Source: an uncultured Acidobacteriia bacterium (GTDB lineage Bacteria; Acidobacteriota; Terriglobia; Bryobacterales; Bryobacteraceae). From it: a stretch of DNA of 64,000 nucleotides. The stretch lies in NCBI GenBank assembly GCA_903909435.1, contig CAIVVT010000301.1, positions 1-64,000 of the forward strand, in the 5' to 3' direction. The position numbers and the translations under genes are program-made. The stretch's first letter is position 1. Each line of letters starts with the position of its first letter. The notes under the pieces were generated by a model. It saw nothing but the letters and a program-made list of their open reading frames with translations. It was not told the origin of the DNA and did no database searches. Of the stretch, positions 1-8,896 are shown in pieces.

Positions 1-100
1 CAGCCTTCACTGGATGCACGAATTGGACATGGCTGCCCTTCTGCCGGGCTTTCATCCAACCATCCCGGCGCAACAGCGCGAGCACCTCGCGATATTTCAG
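1..100 (-). CDS. hicA: HicA-like toxin (partial, cut by window edge)
   Basis: The minus-strand reading from about position 100 gives 33 residues with the core pattern KYREVLALLRRDGW, then RQKGSHVQFVHP. This is the signature of HicA (YcfA) mRNA interferase toxins, double-stranded-RNA-binding-fold proteins that cleave mRNA and whose Gly-Ser-His is the catalytic histidine region. The C-terminal half and any hicB antitoxin lie off the left edge. No ATG/GTG/TTG precedes the conserved start: an in-frame TAA at 110-112 leaves CTG at 98-100 as the only start that keeps the family N-terminus, and no ribosome site is clear. It is either CTG-initiated or a remnant. The 170 bases up to the next gene hold only a short unconvincing ORF. 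Confidence 0.7.
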   Translation of the reverse strand, partial: MKYREVLALLRRDGWMKARQKGSHVQFVHPVKA

Positions 101-270
101 CGGGATGCGTTATGCCATTGCCACTGGCTGGCGGCGCCGGAACGCGTCCATTAGCTTGAGTGAACGACCGTTCAGGTACTCCACGCAAGTGGCGGGGGGA
201 CAGTCCGGTGTGTCCACAGAGGGACAGACGATCGCCCTGCGTCGTCCACAACCCCTGGCCGTGAACCTGC

Positions 271-2562
271 CTACCCGTTCACCGGCTTGTAATACTTGCT
301 GTAATACTTCCCGTAATACCCGTAGTAGTAATACCGGTCGCTCATGTCCTTTCGGACTTCGTTCAACGCGATCCCGATCACCTTCGCCTTGACCCGCTTC
401 AAACTGGTCAGCACGCTCCGCACCGCATTCCGGTTCGTCTGCCCGGCCAGCGTCACCACCACCACGCCGTCCACGATCGCCGCCATTTGCAGCGGTTCCG
501 CAAAGCCCAGCAGCGGCGGCGCATCCACAATCGCCAGGTCGTATTCCTTCTCGGCTTCTTCCAGGATGCGGGCCAGCACGTCGCCCAACCGGTCCGCCGC
601 CCGTTGCGACGCGCGTCCGGCCACCAGTACATCCAGATTCGGATGGCTCTCCTGCCTCTGCAGCAGCGTGTGCCAGTCCGCGTCCGCCGTGACCACGTCG
701 CGCAGCCCCTCTTTGTTCTCCATCCCGAAACGGATGTGGATGCCGGCCCGCCGCAAGTCCGCGTCGATCAGCAGCGTCTTGCGCTTCTGCCCGCTGTGCG
801 CCAGCGCCAGGTAGACCGCCGTCGTCGTCTTCCCCTCGCGCGGTGTCGCCGAAGTCATCAGCAGGCTCCGCGGCCGCTGCGCTGCGTCCGACAGCAGGAT
901 CGAATCCCGCAGCGTGCGGACCGCTTCTTCAAACGAGGACACCGGGGCGCGCAGTTGCAGCGCTCGCTTGTTCTCGCTGTCGCTCTTCTCGGCGCTACCT
1001 GCAGCCAGACGCCCGTGTCCATTCGTCCCGATTTGCTGCAGTTGACCCCGCCATTGTTTGACCACCGGCAGCGATCCCAGCACGTCCGTTTTCAGATTCC
1101 GCTGGACCTCTTCGGGGTCCCGGACCGTGTTGTCCAGGACGTCGGCGAAAATCGCCGCACCAACCGCAATCCAGGCGGCGAACAGCAGCGCGATCAGGCC
1201 GTTCAATCGGATGTCCGGAAACACCGGCTTCAACGCCGGACGCGCCGAGTCGGCCAGGCGGATCGAGCTGTTTTGGAAGCTGGAGTTGATCCCCGCCTCT
1301 TTGATCTTGCGCATCAACTCCTGGTACAGCCCCTTGTCGCCCTCCGCCTCTTGCTTCAGCGCCTTGTATTCAAACGAGCGCGAGTTCACCTGGTCGAACT
1401 CCGCCTTGGTCTCCGCCAGCGCGGTCTTCAGCATGTTTTCGCGGTTCCGGGCCTGTTGGAAATCGCCCGATACGCGTTGCCCGATGCTGGCTTTCAACAG
1501 TTCGAACTGCTTCTCGAGTTCAGACAGTTGCGAAGCCGCCTTCTTGTACTCGGGGTGACCTGACCCGTATTGGCTGGTCACCGTCGCAAACTTCTCGCGC
1601 GTCTCGGCCACTCGGTCCGATAGCCGCCGTAGTTGATCGCCCTGGTCCGACGCCAGCGCCGCATCCATCGACCCGCCCCGGATCGATTCGTAGGCCGCCT
1701 GCTTGGCCACGCGCACCGCCTGCGCGTTCGTGTATTCCGTATTGAGCTGCAGCAGTCGCGAGGAGAGAATGCTCGTCTTCTCCTCCGGGTTGATCACGTT
1801 CAGTTCTTTTTCGAAGCCCGCCAGCGCCCCGGAGGAGCGCTCCATCTTGGCCCGCAGCTCTTCGAGTTGCTTCTCCATGAAGTTCGATAATCCCGCCGTC
1901 GCCCGGAAGCGGATGTTGTACGTGTTCTCGATGTAGCTTTCGGCCACGCCGTTGGCCACGTCGGCCGCCTGGTGCGGGTCGGGGGACCGGTAACTGATCA
2001 ACACCAGGTACGTGTTGGGCGGCCGCTTCACCGTCAGCCGCTTCAACGAAATCGGCGCCTCTTCGGCCCGCGCGGTCGTGTTCTCCTTGGAACGGTCCTC
2101 AATGTCCCTGGGCTGCAGTTTGAACCGCTGCACTACCGGCCGCAGCACGGAGTCCGATTGGATCAGTTTGAGTTGCGTGGCCAGAAACTGGTCCGAGTCG
2201 TTGAGCGCCGCAGTCCGGTTGGAGTCCTGACCCACCACCGTGGACGGCTCCTGCCGGTCGATGTCGATCGTCGCCGTGGATTCGTAGACCGGCGTCAACC
2301 GGGCCGAAACGATCACCGTTGCGATCACCGAGACGGCGATGAAGGCCAGGATCTCCCAGGCACGCCGCTTGACGATCCACAGATAGTGGGATAGCGGGAC
2401 CGACGGTTCCTCCTGTTCCTCCTCGTTGCTGTAAGCGAAGGAGGGGTACACCATCATGCGCTCCGGAACGCCGCTTCCGTTGCCATTCACGGACGCCCCG
2501 TTTGTGGATGCTCCGTTGCCCTCGGGCGCATTCAAGGCACGAACTTCTTTGTCGTCTCTCAT
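271..2562 (-). CDS. Wzc-like polysaccharide co-polymerase / tyrosine autokinase
   Basis: This 763-residue inner-membrane protein is of the Wzc/BY-kinase type and would set chain length and export of an exopolysaccharide together with the Wza-like protein upstream. An N-terminal Wzz-type region has a membrane helix around residues 65-90. A long periplasmic coiled-coil (GNVR-like) section follows, with a second helix around 446-468. The cytoplasmic kinase has Walker A ATPREGKTTT (Lys578), Walker A' LLIDADLRR and Walker B LAIVDAPPL. The tail is tyrosine-rich (10 Tyr in the last 24 residues), which is the autophosphorylation cluster typical of BY-kinases. It is last in a three-gene minus-strand operon, 18 bases after the exporter stop. 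Family assignment is secure; the polymer made is unknown because no glycosyltransferases are in the window. Confidence 0.93.
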   Translation of the reverse strand: MRDDKEVRALNAPEGNGASTNGASVNGNGSGVPERMMVYPSFAYSNEEEQEEPSVPLSHYLWIVKRRAWEILAFIAVSVIATVIVSARLTPVYESTATIDIDRQEPSTVVGQDSNRTAALNDSDQFLATQLKLIQSDSVLRPVVQRFKLQPRDIEDRSKENTTARAEEAPISLKRLTVKRPPNTYLVLISYRSPDPHQAADVANGVAESYIENTYNIRFRATAGLSNFMEKQLEELRAKMERSSGALAGFEKELNVINPEEKTSILSSRLLQLNTEYTNAQAVRVAKQAAYESIRGGSMDAALASDQGDQLRRLSDRVAETREKFATVTSQYGSGHPEYKKAASQLSELEKQFELLKASIGQRVSGDFQQARNRENMLKTALAETKAEFDQVNSRSFEYKALKQEAEGDKGLYQELMRKIKEAGINSSFQNSSIRLADSARPALKPVFPDIRLNGLIALLFAAWIAVGAAIFADVLDNTVRDPEEVQRNLKTDVLGSLPVVKQWRGQLQQIGTNGHGRLAAGSAEKSDSENKRALQLRAPVSSFEEAVRTLRDSILLSDAAQRPRSLLMTSATPREGKTTTAVYLALAHSGQKRKTLLIDADLRRAGIHIRFGMENKEGLRDVVTADADWHTLLQRQESHPNLDVLVAGRASQRAADRLGDVLARILEEAEKEYDLAIVDAPPLLGFAEPLQMAAIVDGVVVVTLAGQTNRNAVRSVLTSLKRVKAKVIGIALNEVRKDMSDRYYYYGYYGKYYSKYYKPVNG

Positions 2563-2580
2563 GGTTTTCCTTGACCGCCC

Positions 2581-3573
2581 TTAGTGGTAGCTGCTGTAAA
2601 CGAGCGCGCTTGCGCCGGCTGTGGAGCCGAACAGCAGAACCTTCTCGATGATGGACAAAGTGAGGTGCTTCCGCCGGCTGTCTGGGATGTACAGGATGTC
2701 GTTGGCCACCAGCGGCACGTCTGGAGACTTGCGTTGCAGGATCGACTTCAACTGGATCGGGATCTCGTTCTTGCTGCCCGATGCCTCGCGCCGGTAGATG
2801 AAGGCTTGGTTCTCGGAGAAGGCGTCCAGTCCCTCGGACAGCGCCAGCAGTTGCAGGATCGTCGTGTCGCCGCCCGATTGCACCGGGAACGCACCCGGCT
2901 TCTTCACGTTGCCCACAACGTAGATCTTGCCCACCTCCGGCACGCGGACCTGCTCTCCGCCGTAGAGTTGCAGGTTCAGTGTCGGGTCGGAGGCGTCCAG
3001 CAGGCCCCTGGCCAGGATGCGCCGCGTCAATTGCAGCGGCTTGCCGTCCGGTCCAGGCTGGGTGCTGGTCACCAGGATCTCCTGCCCGGCGTCTTCTCGC
3101 AGTCCCTGCGCTTTGGTGATCGCTTCCAGCAGCGTCGTCTGGCCCTTCTCGGCCTGGAACACGATCGGCATGCGCACGGCGCCGGACACGCTGATCGGCC
3201 GGCTCTGGTACTCGGCCACCGTCACCGTGACGAAGGGCTCGATCAGCAGTTTCTCGCGGACCAGCGCCTCCGCGATCGCCGTCTCCATTGCCGCCGGCAT
3301 CATGCCCTCGGCCTTGACGCGTTCTTTCAGCATCGGCAGCCGGATGAACCCGTCGTCGCTCACCCGGACGGTCCGGCTGAACTCCGGGGAGTCGTAGACC
3401 GAGACGGCGATCAGGTCGTTCGCTCCCAGCGGCTGCGCCGGCAGGTTCGCGCCTTGATAGGTACCGTCCTGGGACGGACGCCGGTCGGTAGGTTGCTGTT
3501 GTTGCGCGAAGACGCCGCCCGCCAGCAAAAGCAGGCCGGGCACGAAGAGGATCTTTGAAATTTGCATGTTCAT
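2581..3573 (-). CDS. Wza-like polysaccharide export protein
   Basis: A 330-residue secreted outer-membrane polysaccharide exporter. A signal peptide (MNMQISKILFVPGLLLLAGG, cleavage near VFA) is followed by a Poly_export domain (about 45-140, beginning LGANDLIAVSVYD) and SLBB-type domains (SRPISVSGAV, then KIYVVGNVKKPGAFPV). The C-terminal hydrophobic or amphipathic segment near 305-325 may cross the outer membrane as in Wza. There is no lipobox cysteine, unlike E. coli Wza. The reading frame is open far upstream, but the start is placed at 3573: it begins a signal peptide and its ATG overlaps the TGA of the preceding small gene (ATGA), which implies translational coupling. It would form the export channel for the polymer handled by the Wzc-like kinase. 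Confidence 0.9.
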   Translation of the reverse strand: MNMQISKILFVPGLLLLAGGVFAQQQQPTDRRPSQDGTYQGANLPAQPLGANDLIAVSVYDSPEFSRTVRVSDDGFIRLPMLKERVKAEGMMPAAMETAIAEALVREKLLIEPFVTVTVAEYQSRPISVSGAVRMPIVFQAEKGQTTLLEAITKAQGLREDAGQEILVTSTQPGPDGKPLQLTRRILARGLLDASDPTLNLQLYGGEQVRVPEVGKIYVVGNVKKPGAFPVQSGGDTTILQLLALSEGLDAFSENQAFIYRREASGSKNEIPIQLKSILQRKSPDVPLVANDILYIPDSRRKHLTLSIIEKVLLFGSTAGASALVYSSYH

Positions 3574-3875
3574 ACCGAAGCCCCTACGCCCAATTCCGGG
3601 CGTTCGTTGGAACGGCGGACGGTCACCATCCGCTCCAGTTTGGCGATGTTCCGCTCCAGTACCCCGATGCGTCGCACCAGCGATTGCAGTTGATCCACGC
3701 GCCCCTCGCCCTCCGCCGTGCTCTGCGGCTGAACACCCTCCAGGCCAATCAGGATGGCGGTCCGGGCGAAGTCCGACAAACACCGGGCGCCGTTCTTGAC
3801 CGAGGCATCCCTCAGCCGGCAGAACTCGTCTTCCGTGACCCGGAAATTGATAATTCGATTTCTTGTCTTGAGCAC
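3570..3875 (-). CDS. Small ribbon-helix-helix protein, first gene of the export operon
   Basis: 101 residues. The N-terminal 45 (IINFRVTEDEFCRLRDAS, then LSDFARTAILIG) have the beta-strand, helix, helix pattern of ribbon-helix-helix DNA-binding proteins such as MobC/CopG/Arc relatives. The C-terminal half (VDQLQSLVRRIGVLERNIAKL) is a predicted coiled coil. The start is GTG at 3875, supported by a GAGGTGAG ribosome site 5-6 bases upstream. Its stop overlaps the exporter start by 4 bases, so it is co-translated with the Wza-like gene. The likely role is a regulator of the exopolysaccharide operon, possibly autoregulatory; this is inference from position and fold. A plasmid-mobilisation origin of the fold is not supported by any other mobile gene nearby. 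Confidence 0.75.
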   Translation of the reverse strand: MLKTRNRIINFRVTEDEFCRLRDASVKNGARCLSDFARTAILIGLEGVQPQSTAEGEGRVDQLQSLVRRIGVLERNIAKLERMVTVRRSNERPELGVGASV

Positions 3876-3928
3876 TAGGACTCACCTCGACGGGCTCTGG
3901 GTCGAGACAGACACACAGGCATCATTCT

Positions 3929-3948
3929 GAGAGCCGGCGGCGGCTCTC
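3929..3948 (-). promoter_or_regulatory. Perfect hairpin in the leader of the export operon
   Basis: GAGAGCCG, a 4-base GCGG loop, then CGGCTCTC: an exact 8-bp stem 54 bases upstream of the GTG start of the ribbon-helix-helix gene. No T-run follows it in either direction, so it is not a standard terminator. It could be a leader structure or an operator for the operon; the sequence alone does not decide. Confidence 0.4.
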
Positions 3949-4394
3949 GTCTTCGCGCTTCGCACATCCACCAGGCAGGACCGCAGCCGCGAATCGCAGG
4001 CATTACACTTACTTAATGCGGGCAATCGGACCAAAAAGTATTATTTTATGGCAAACCGCAGAAAAAGGTCAAATGGCAGCGCCCGGGGGGTGCAGTAAGT
4101 ATCCGCTATTGCCAGATTGTGAGGGTGTTTTCTGAGTCCAAACGAGGCTCACGCACATTGAGTCCCATTGCTCTACCTCAACTGGGTGAGGCACACCGCT
4201 CGGGTCAGCAACAGTGCGATTTCCATCGCGCTGGGTACTAGTTTCCGTGCGGTACTTTAGTTTTGATCGTACTTTCTCTGCTGCACTTACGCAAGCAAAT
4301 GTAGAGCTTTTAATGCACGAACATATTACAAACGTGCTTCAATCAATGCCCGAGTTGGCACGCTACCTCTGGCCGCTGGAAGCGGGTTTTGCCC
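3949..4394. other. AT-richer intergenic region, no gene seen
   Basis: About 450 bases between the polysaccharide export operon (leftward) and the stop of the oxidoreductase large subunit. It is clearly richer in A and T than its surroundings and probably holds the promoter of the export operon. I see a weak inverted repeat (GCACG at 4315-4319, CGTGC at 4333-4337) but no convincing -35/-10 pair, no open frame with family resemblance and no RNA gene. The short plus-strand ORF starting at 4214 is not credible. Confidence 0.5.
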
Positions 4395-6638
4395 TCAGAC
4401 GAGCTTGGTCTTGCGGACCGGCAGTTCGCGAATACGCTTACCCGTCGCGGCGAATATGGCGTTGCAGATGGCCGGGGCCATCGGGGGTACGCCGGGTTCA
4501 CCCACTCCCGCGGGCGGTGCGTCGCTGGGCACGATGTAGACGTGCGTCTCGCGGGGCGCCTCCGACATCCGGGCCACCGGATGGTTGTGGAAGTTGGATT
4601 GGGTGACGCGCCCGTTGCGGAAGCTGATCTCGCCCATCAGCGCGGCCGACGTCCCGAAGACCGCCGCGCCTTCAAACTGCGAGCGCACGCGGTCGGCATT
4701 CACGATCCGGCCGGCGTCGAGCGCGGTGTCTACCCGGTGGATTTTGATACCGCCCTTGTCGTCCACTTCGAGGTCCACCACCGAGGCCACGTAGGTCAGG
4801 AAGCTGCGGTGGGCGCAGATGCCGAGCGCGCGGCCCTTGGCGGGTTTGCGCTTCGCCCAGCCGGATTTGTCGGCCGCAATCTCGATCACGCGCCGCAGAC
4901 GGGCGGTGTCGTAGGCGTATTCGTCCTTGCCGTCGGAGCCACTGGCCACGCCCTGCGCCTTGAAGTCGATCTTGCGGTCTGGCCCGAGCTGCGCCAGCAG
5001 GTATTCCACGGGATCGCGACCGGCCGTGTGCGCCAGTTCGTCCAGGAACGAGTGGACCGCGAAGGCGTGGTAAATGCTCGCCACCGAGCGCAGCCAGCCG
5101 ATGCGCAGGGGCGGACTGGCAGGACCGCTTTCGGCGCGGTGATTCTTGAAGTCGAAGGGCACATCCGTCCAGCCCAGGCTCAGCTCGAAGCTGGGGTAGA
5201 TGGCTTTGGGGTCGTAGAGCGTCATCAGCGGCGGGAAAACGCTGCGCTGGAGCCACGCCAGCGGATTGCCCCGCTCGTCGAGGCCCGCCTTCAGGTACAT
5301 GGCTGCAGTCGAGTGGTAGTAGTCGAACCGCAGGTCGTCCTCCCGGCTCCAGGCAACCTTCACCGGCTTGCCGCATTGCTTCGAGAGAATCGCCGCCTCG
5401 GCGACGTAATCGGGCTTGGACTTGCGCCCAAACGCGCCGCCCAGCAGCGTTACGTGGCACGTCACGTCCGCTTTCTTGATGCCCAGAGCGGCGGCCACTG
5501 TGTCCTGAACAGCCTGCGGATTTTGGGTCGCGGCCCAGGCGACCACCTTGCCGTCCTTGAACTCGGCGACGGCGGCGGGCGGCTCCATGGAGGCGTGCGC
5601 CAGCAACGGCGTGGTGTATTCCGCCTCGACGGTCTTCGCGGCGCGGGTGAATGCGGCATCCACGTCGCCGATGTTGCGGACCACCTTGCCCGGCTTGCGC
5701 GCGGTCTCCATCAGGCCGGCCCGGAAAGCCACCGAATCGGCCGAGCCGTTCGGCCCCGGCTCCCACTCCACTTTGAGCTTCTTGCGGCCCTGCATCACGG
5801 CCCAGGTGCTGTCGCCAACCACGGCGACGCCACCCAGCGGCTTGAACAGCCAGGGTGGATCGGAATGGGCGATAGTGACCACCTGGCGGACGCCCTTCAC
5901 CTTCAGCGCCTCGGCCCCGTCGTAGCTCTTCAGCTTCCCGCCGATCACAGGCGAGCGCTCGATGGAGGCGTGGAGCATCCCGTCCATATGGGCGTCGAAG
6001 CCGAACACGGCGCGTCCCCGGACCATGTCGTCCAGGTCGGTGATGGGAAAGTCCTTGCCCAGGTATTTGTAGCTGGCCGGATCCTTGAACACCAGGCTCT
6101 TCGGATCGGGCGTGGGCTGGGCGGCGGCGAGGGCCGCCAGTTCGCCGAATCCCAAAGCCTTGCCGGAAGCCGCGTGGACGACCTGATGGTTCTTCGCGGC
6201 GCAATCGGCGGCGGGCACGCCCCACTTGGCGGCGGCGGCGTTCACCAGCATCGTGCGGGCACTGGCACCCACCTCGTGCATGGTCGTCAGGAAGAGCCGG
6301 ATGGAGCACGAGCCGTCCGTGTCCTGAGAGCCGAGACGGGCGTCGCCGATGGCCTGCTCAATGTGGACGCGGCCCATGTCGGCGTCCATCTCTTCGGCCA
6401 CGACGGCGGGCAGCGAACTGCGGACGCCGGTCCCCATCTCGGAGCGGTGGGCCAGGATGGTGAGCATCCCGTCCGGGCTCAGGGTCAGCCACAGGTTGGG
6501 ATGCCAATCGCCAGTCGAGCTCTTCGTAGCGGCGGCCAATGCGTTTTCGGGAGCGACGCGTGCCGCCAGGACGAAAGCGCCCGCCGAGAACATCTGGCCG
6601 AGCAGAGTGCGGCGGCTGAGATTGCGGATCTCACTCAT
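4395..6638 (-). CDS. Xanthine dehydrogenase family molybdopterin-binding subunit (IorB/CoxL-like), Tat-exported
   Basis: 747 residues. The N-terminus [15 protein letters not shown] is a twin-arginine signal, so the folded enzyme is exported with its cofactor. The body matches the molybdopterin cytosine dinucleotide subunit of the isoquinoline 1-oxidoreductase/membrane aldehyde oxidase branch: [19 protein letters not shown] is a Moco-binding region, and the late GVGEPGVPP motif carries the catalytic glutamate of this family. It should hydroxylate an N-heterocycle or oxidise an aldehyde in the periplasm and pass electrons to the 2Fe-2S subunit. The gene overlaps the stop of that subunit by 4 bases (ATGA), so the two are co-translated. 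No FAD subunit is present, as is normal for the IorAB type. The substrate cannot be deduced. Confidence 0.9.
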   Translation of the reverse strand: MSEIRNLSRRTLLGQMFSAGAFVLAARVAPENALAAATKSSTGDWHPNLWLTLSPDGMLTILAHRSEMGTGVRSSLPAVVAEEMDADMGRVHIEQAIGDARLGSQDTDGSCSIRLFLTTMHEVGASARTMLVNAAAAKWGVPAADCAAKNHQVVHAASGKALGFGELAALAAAQPTPDPKSLVFKDPASYKYLGKDFPITDLDDMVRGRAVFGFDAHMDGMLHASIERSPVIGGKLKSYDGAEALKVKGVRQVVTIAHSDPPWLFKPLGGVAVVGDSTWAVMQGRKKLKVEWEPGPNGSADSVAFRAGLMETARKPGKVVRNIGDVDAAFTRAAKTVEAEYTTPLLAHASMEPPAAVAEFKDGKVVAWAATQNPQAVQDTVAAALGIKKADVTCHVTLLGGAFGRKSKPDYVAEAAILSKQCGKPVKVAWSREDDLRFDYYHSTAAMYLKAGLDERGNPLAWLQRSVFPPLMTLYDPKAIYPSFELSLGWTDVPFDFKNHRAESGPASPPLRIGWLRSVASIYHAFAVHSFLDELAHTAGRDPVEYLLAQLGPDRKIDFKAQGVASGSDGKDEYAYDTARLRRVIEIAADKSGWAKRKPAKGRALGICAHRSFLTYVASVVDLEVDDKGGIKIHRVDTALDAGRIVNADRVRSQFEGAAVFGTSAALMGEISFRNGRVTQSNFHNHPVARMSEAPRETHVYIVPSDAPPAGVGEPGVPPMAPAICNAIFAATGKRIRELPVRKTKLV

Positions 6639-7216
6639 AGTGCGGCCTCCCCGGCGACGAGTTCCGGCTGGAGTTCCGAAGCGCTTTCCGTGGACGGCAA
6701 CTTGATGCCCGGGGGCGCGGCGGCTAGCTCCACGCGTTCCTGCCGGGGGGCAGCGAGCGTCGCGGTCTTGGCCGCAGCAGCGGTCTTAATGGCGGCCCGG
6801 ATGCGCTGATAGGTCCCGCAGCGGCAGATGTTGCCGTCCATCGCCGCGTCGATGTCAGCGTCGCTGGGATGCGGCTTCTCGTGCAACAGTGACGCCGCCT
6901 GCATGATCTGGCCCGACTGGCAGTAGCCGCATTGAGGAACGTTGTGCTGCTTCCAGGCGGACTGCAGGGCGTGGTCGCCGTTGACCGCCAGCCCCTCGAT
7001 GGTGGTGACCTTCTTGCCGGCCACCGCTTTCATGGGTGTCTGGCAACTGCGGACGGCCTTGCCGTCCAAATGGACAGTGCAGGCGCCGCAAAGTCCCAGG
7101 CCGCAACCGTATTTCGTACCGGTGAGTTGGAGTTCGTCCCGTAGAAACCACAACAGCGGCATCTCGGGATCCCCGTCAAAACTGCGCGATTTGCGATTGA
7201 CCGTGAGCTGAATCAT
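6635..7216 (-). CDS. 2Fe-2S subunit of the molybdopterin oxidoreductase (IorA-like)
   Basis: 193 residues. The N-terminal plant-type 2Fe-2S domain has [15 protein letters not shown] and the fourth cysteine in VRSC. The C-terminal helical 2Fe-2S domain has [12 protein letters not shown] and [14 protein letters not shown]. All eight cluster cysteines are present. Family members are usually 150-160 residues; here about 40 extra residues follow (Ala/Glu/Pro-rich, from about 153 on), predicted disordered. It has no Tat signal of its own and is probably carried out with the large subunit. It is upstream of and translationally coupled to the large subunit gene. The 173 bases between this start and the next gene's stop should contain its promoter. 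Confidence 0.92.
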   Translation of the reverse strand: MIQLTVNRKSRSFDGDPEMPLLWFLRDELQLTGTKYGCGLGLCGACTVHLDGKAVRSCQTPMKAVAGKKVTTIEGLAVNGDHALQSAWKQHNVPQCGYCQSGQIMQAASLLHEKPHPSDADIDAAMDGNICRCGTYQRIRAAIKTAAAAKTATLAAPRQERVELAAAPPGIKLPSTESASELQPELVAGEAAL

Positions 7217-7389
7217 GACAGTTCATAGAGGATAATCCAATTCGCGGAGGGAATATAGGGGGAGGGATGGGATTCTGCGCACGACCGGCCCAGTGCCCGT
7301 ACGGCGAGGACAGCATCCGCAGTGTCTGTTAGCTGACTTGACCGCACTTCTTCGCTCGCGGATCTGTACTGGAAGGCCGGTCCCGAGCT

Positions 7390-7833
7390 TCAGCTGGTGT
7401 GGTCGTGGATGATCCGCCAGCCGGCCGGCGTCTTGCGGAAAACCAGGCTGAAATGGCCGGAAGCGTCACCCCCGGCTTTTGCTGTCCGGGCCAGGTGGAA
7501 CCGCCCTAGAACCAGCGCGGCTTCCGCTCCCACCAGCCGGACCTCGATTTCGCTGAACTCCAGCTTGCCCATGGCATCCGCGTCAGGATAGCGCTTGCGG
7601 TAGCGTTCCATAACGTTCTGCCAACCGCGAGTGACGCCGCTGGTTCCACTGAAGGTCAATTCCGCCGACTTCTCGTAGCCCTCCATGAAACTGGCCACAT
7701 CCGCGCGATTCCAGGCCGCCTGCTGGGCGGCGAGAATCGCGCGGATGTGGGCCTCGGATTCGTTTTCCAGAGGCGCGGCTGTCAGGAAGCCGGCCGAAAC
7801 CAGCAGAGCTAACGAGATGATTGCGGGTTGCAT
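7390..7833 (-). CDS. Secreted SnoaL-like/DUF4440-type protein
   Basis: 147 residues. A signal peptide ([20 protein letters not shown]) precedes an NTF2-fold domain: AHIRAILAAQQAAWNRADV, then FMEGYEKSAELTFSG, and a C-terminal FSLVFRKTPAGWRIIHDHTS, the characteristic ending of SnoaL-like proteins. Such proteins bind or transform small ligands; a specific function cannot be assigned. The start at 7833 is chosen because the signal peptide begins there. The ATG shares one base with the TGA of queA (TGATG), so it is likely translated by re-initiation after queA although the two functions have no known link. Confidence 0.75.
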   Translation of the reverse strand: MQPAIISLALLVSAGFLTAAPLENESEAHIRAILAAQQAAWNRADVASFMEGYEKSAELTFSGTSGVTRGWQNVMERYRKRYPDADAMGKLEFSEIEVRLVGAEAALVLGRFHLARTAKAGGDASGHFSLVFRKTPAGWRIIHDHTS

Positions 7834-8852
7834 CACACGATCAACATACAGTCGCCATAACTGAAGAAGCGATACTTCTCCTTCGTGGCGTGGCGGTAGG
7901 CTTCGAGCATTAGTTCCCGTCCGGCGAAGGAGCACGCCAGCATCAGCAAACTCGACTTCGGAAGGTGGAAGTTGGTGAGCAGGGCGTCGGTGGCCAGAAA
8001 CTTGAAGCCCGGGTAGATGAAGAGGTTAGTCTCCCCCGTTCGAGCAGAGACCCCGCCCTCGCGTGCAGCCGTTTCAAGCGTTCGAACGCTGGTGGTGCCC
8101 ACGGCGATCCGCCGCTTGGCGCGTTCAATCGCCCCGGCGGCGGCTTCCGAGATAGCCCACGTCTCCGAATGCAGCTGGTTTTCTTCCACCGTGTCGTTGG
8201 TCAACGGCTGGAAAGTGCCTAGCCCCACGTGGAGCGTCACGCGCGCGAACTCGGCTCCAGCGGCCTCACAGGCTTCGATCACGTGCGGCGTGAAATGCAA
8301 ACCCGCCGTTGGCACCGCGACCGAGCCTTGGTTCTCGGCGAAAACGGTCTGGTACCGCTCCCGGTCATCGGGAGTGTCCAGGCGGTGGATGTAGGGGGGG
8401 AGCGGCACATGCCCTACGCGGAGAAGTTCTTCATCGAGATCGCCCTTCCATTCCAGCCTGATCCGTCGCTCGCCGCGAACCCCGGTTTCGAGAATCTGGG
8501 CGCTCAGACGTGGAGTGATCTCCACATGTACGCCAGAGTGCAGGTGACGACCGGGACGGACCAGGGCGCTCCAGTAGCGCCGCTCAACGTCCAACGGACG
8601 GGCCAGGAAGATCTCAACCTCGCGGGCATAGCCCTCTTTGCGCCCAAACAGGCGCGCGGGAAATACCTTAGAATTGTTGACGATCAGGCAGTCGCCCGAG
8701 CCTAGCAGTGCGGGAAGATCCCGAAACATGAGGTCTTTCCACGTGCCGCTGGCACGCTCGACCACCAACATGCGAGATGCATCGCGCTCCGGGAGCGGTT
8801 CTTGTGCGACCAGATCCCCCGGCAGTTCATAATCAAAATCAGAGAGCTTCAT
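7833..8852 (-). CDS. queA: S-adenosylmethionine:tRNA ribosyltransferase-isomerase
   Basis: 339 residues, the usual length. QueA transfers and isomerises the ribosyl group of S-adenosylmethionine onto 7-aminomethyl-7-deazaguanine in tRNA, the penultimate step of queuosine synthesis. Family motifs are clear: [19 protein letters not shown] at the N-terminus, [39 protein letters not shown] and [19 protein letters not shown]. It is transcribed divergently from tsaD with only 44 bases between start codons, so the two promoters must overlap or lie within the neighbours. A small secreted SnoaL-like gene is coupled to its stop codon. Confidence 0.97.
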   Translation of the reverse strand: MKLSDFDYELPGDLVAQEPLPERDASRMLVVERASGTWKDLMFRDLPALLGSGDCLIVNNSKVFPARLFGRKEGYAREVEIFLARPLDVERRYWSALVRPGRHLHSGVHVEITPRLSAQILETGVRGERRIRLEWKGDLDEELLRVGHVPLPPYIHRLDTPDDRERYQTVFAENQGSVAVPTAGLHFTPHVIEACEAAGAEFARVTLHVGLGTFQPLTNDTVEENQLHSETWAISEAAAGAIERAKRRIAVGTTSVRTLETAAREGGVSARTGETNLFIYPGFKFLATDALLTNFHLPKSSLLMLACSFAGRELMLEAYRHATKEKYRFFSYGDCMLIV

Positions 8853-8896
8853 TACCTCGTCACTCGCCGGTCCTTGCCTTCACCAACACCCCATCG

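Noticed and set aside
4140-4200. tRNA-like segment on the minus strand (CAGTTGAGGTAGAGC resembles a D-arm)
   Set aside because: No acceptor stem, no T-arm GGTTCGAAT-type loop and no anticodon stem can be built around it; likely chance similarity.
4389-6809. 806-codon plus-strand ORF opposite the molybdopterin oxidoreductase
   Set aside because: It is a shadow frame produced by strong GC bias at third positions; no family motifs are visible, while the minus strand encodes a complete enzyme.
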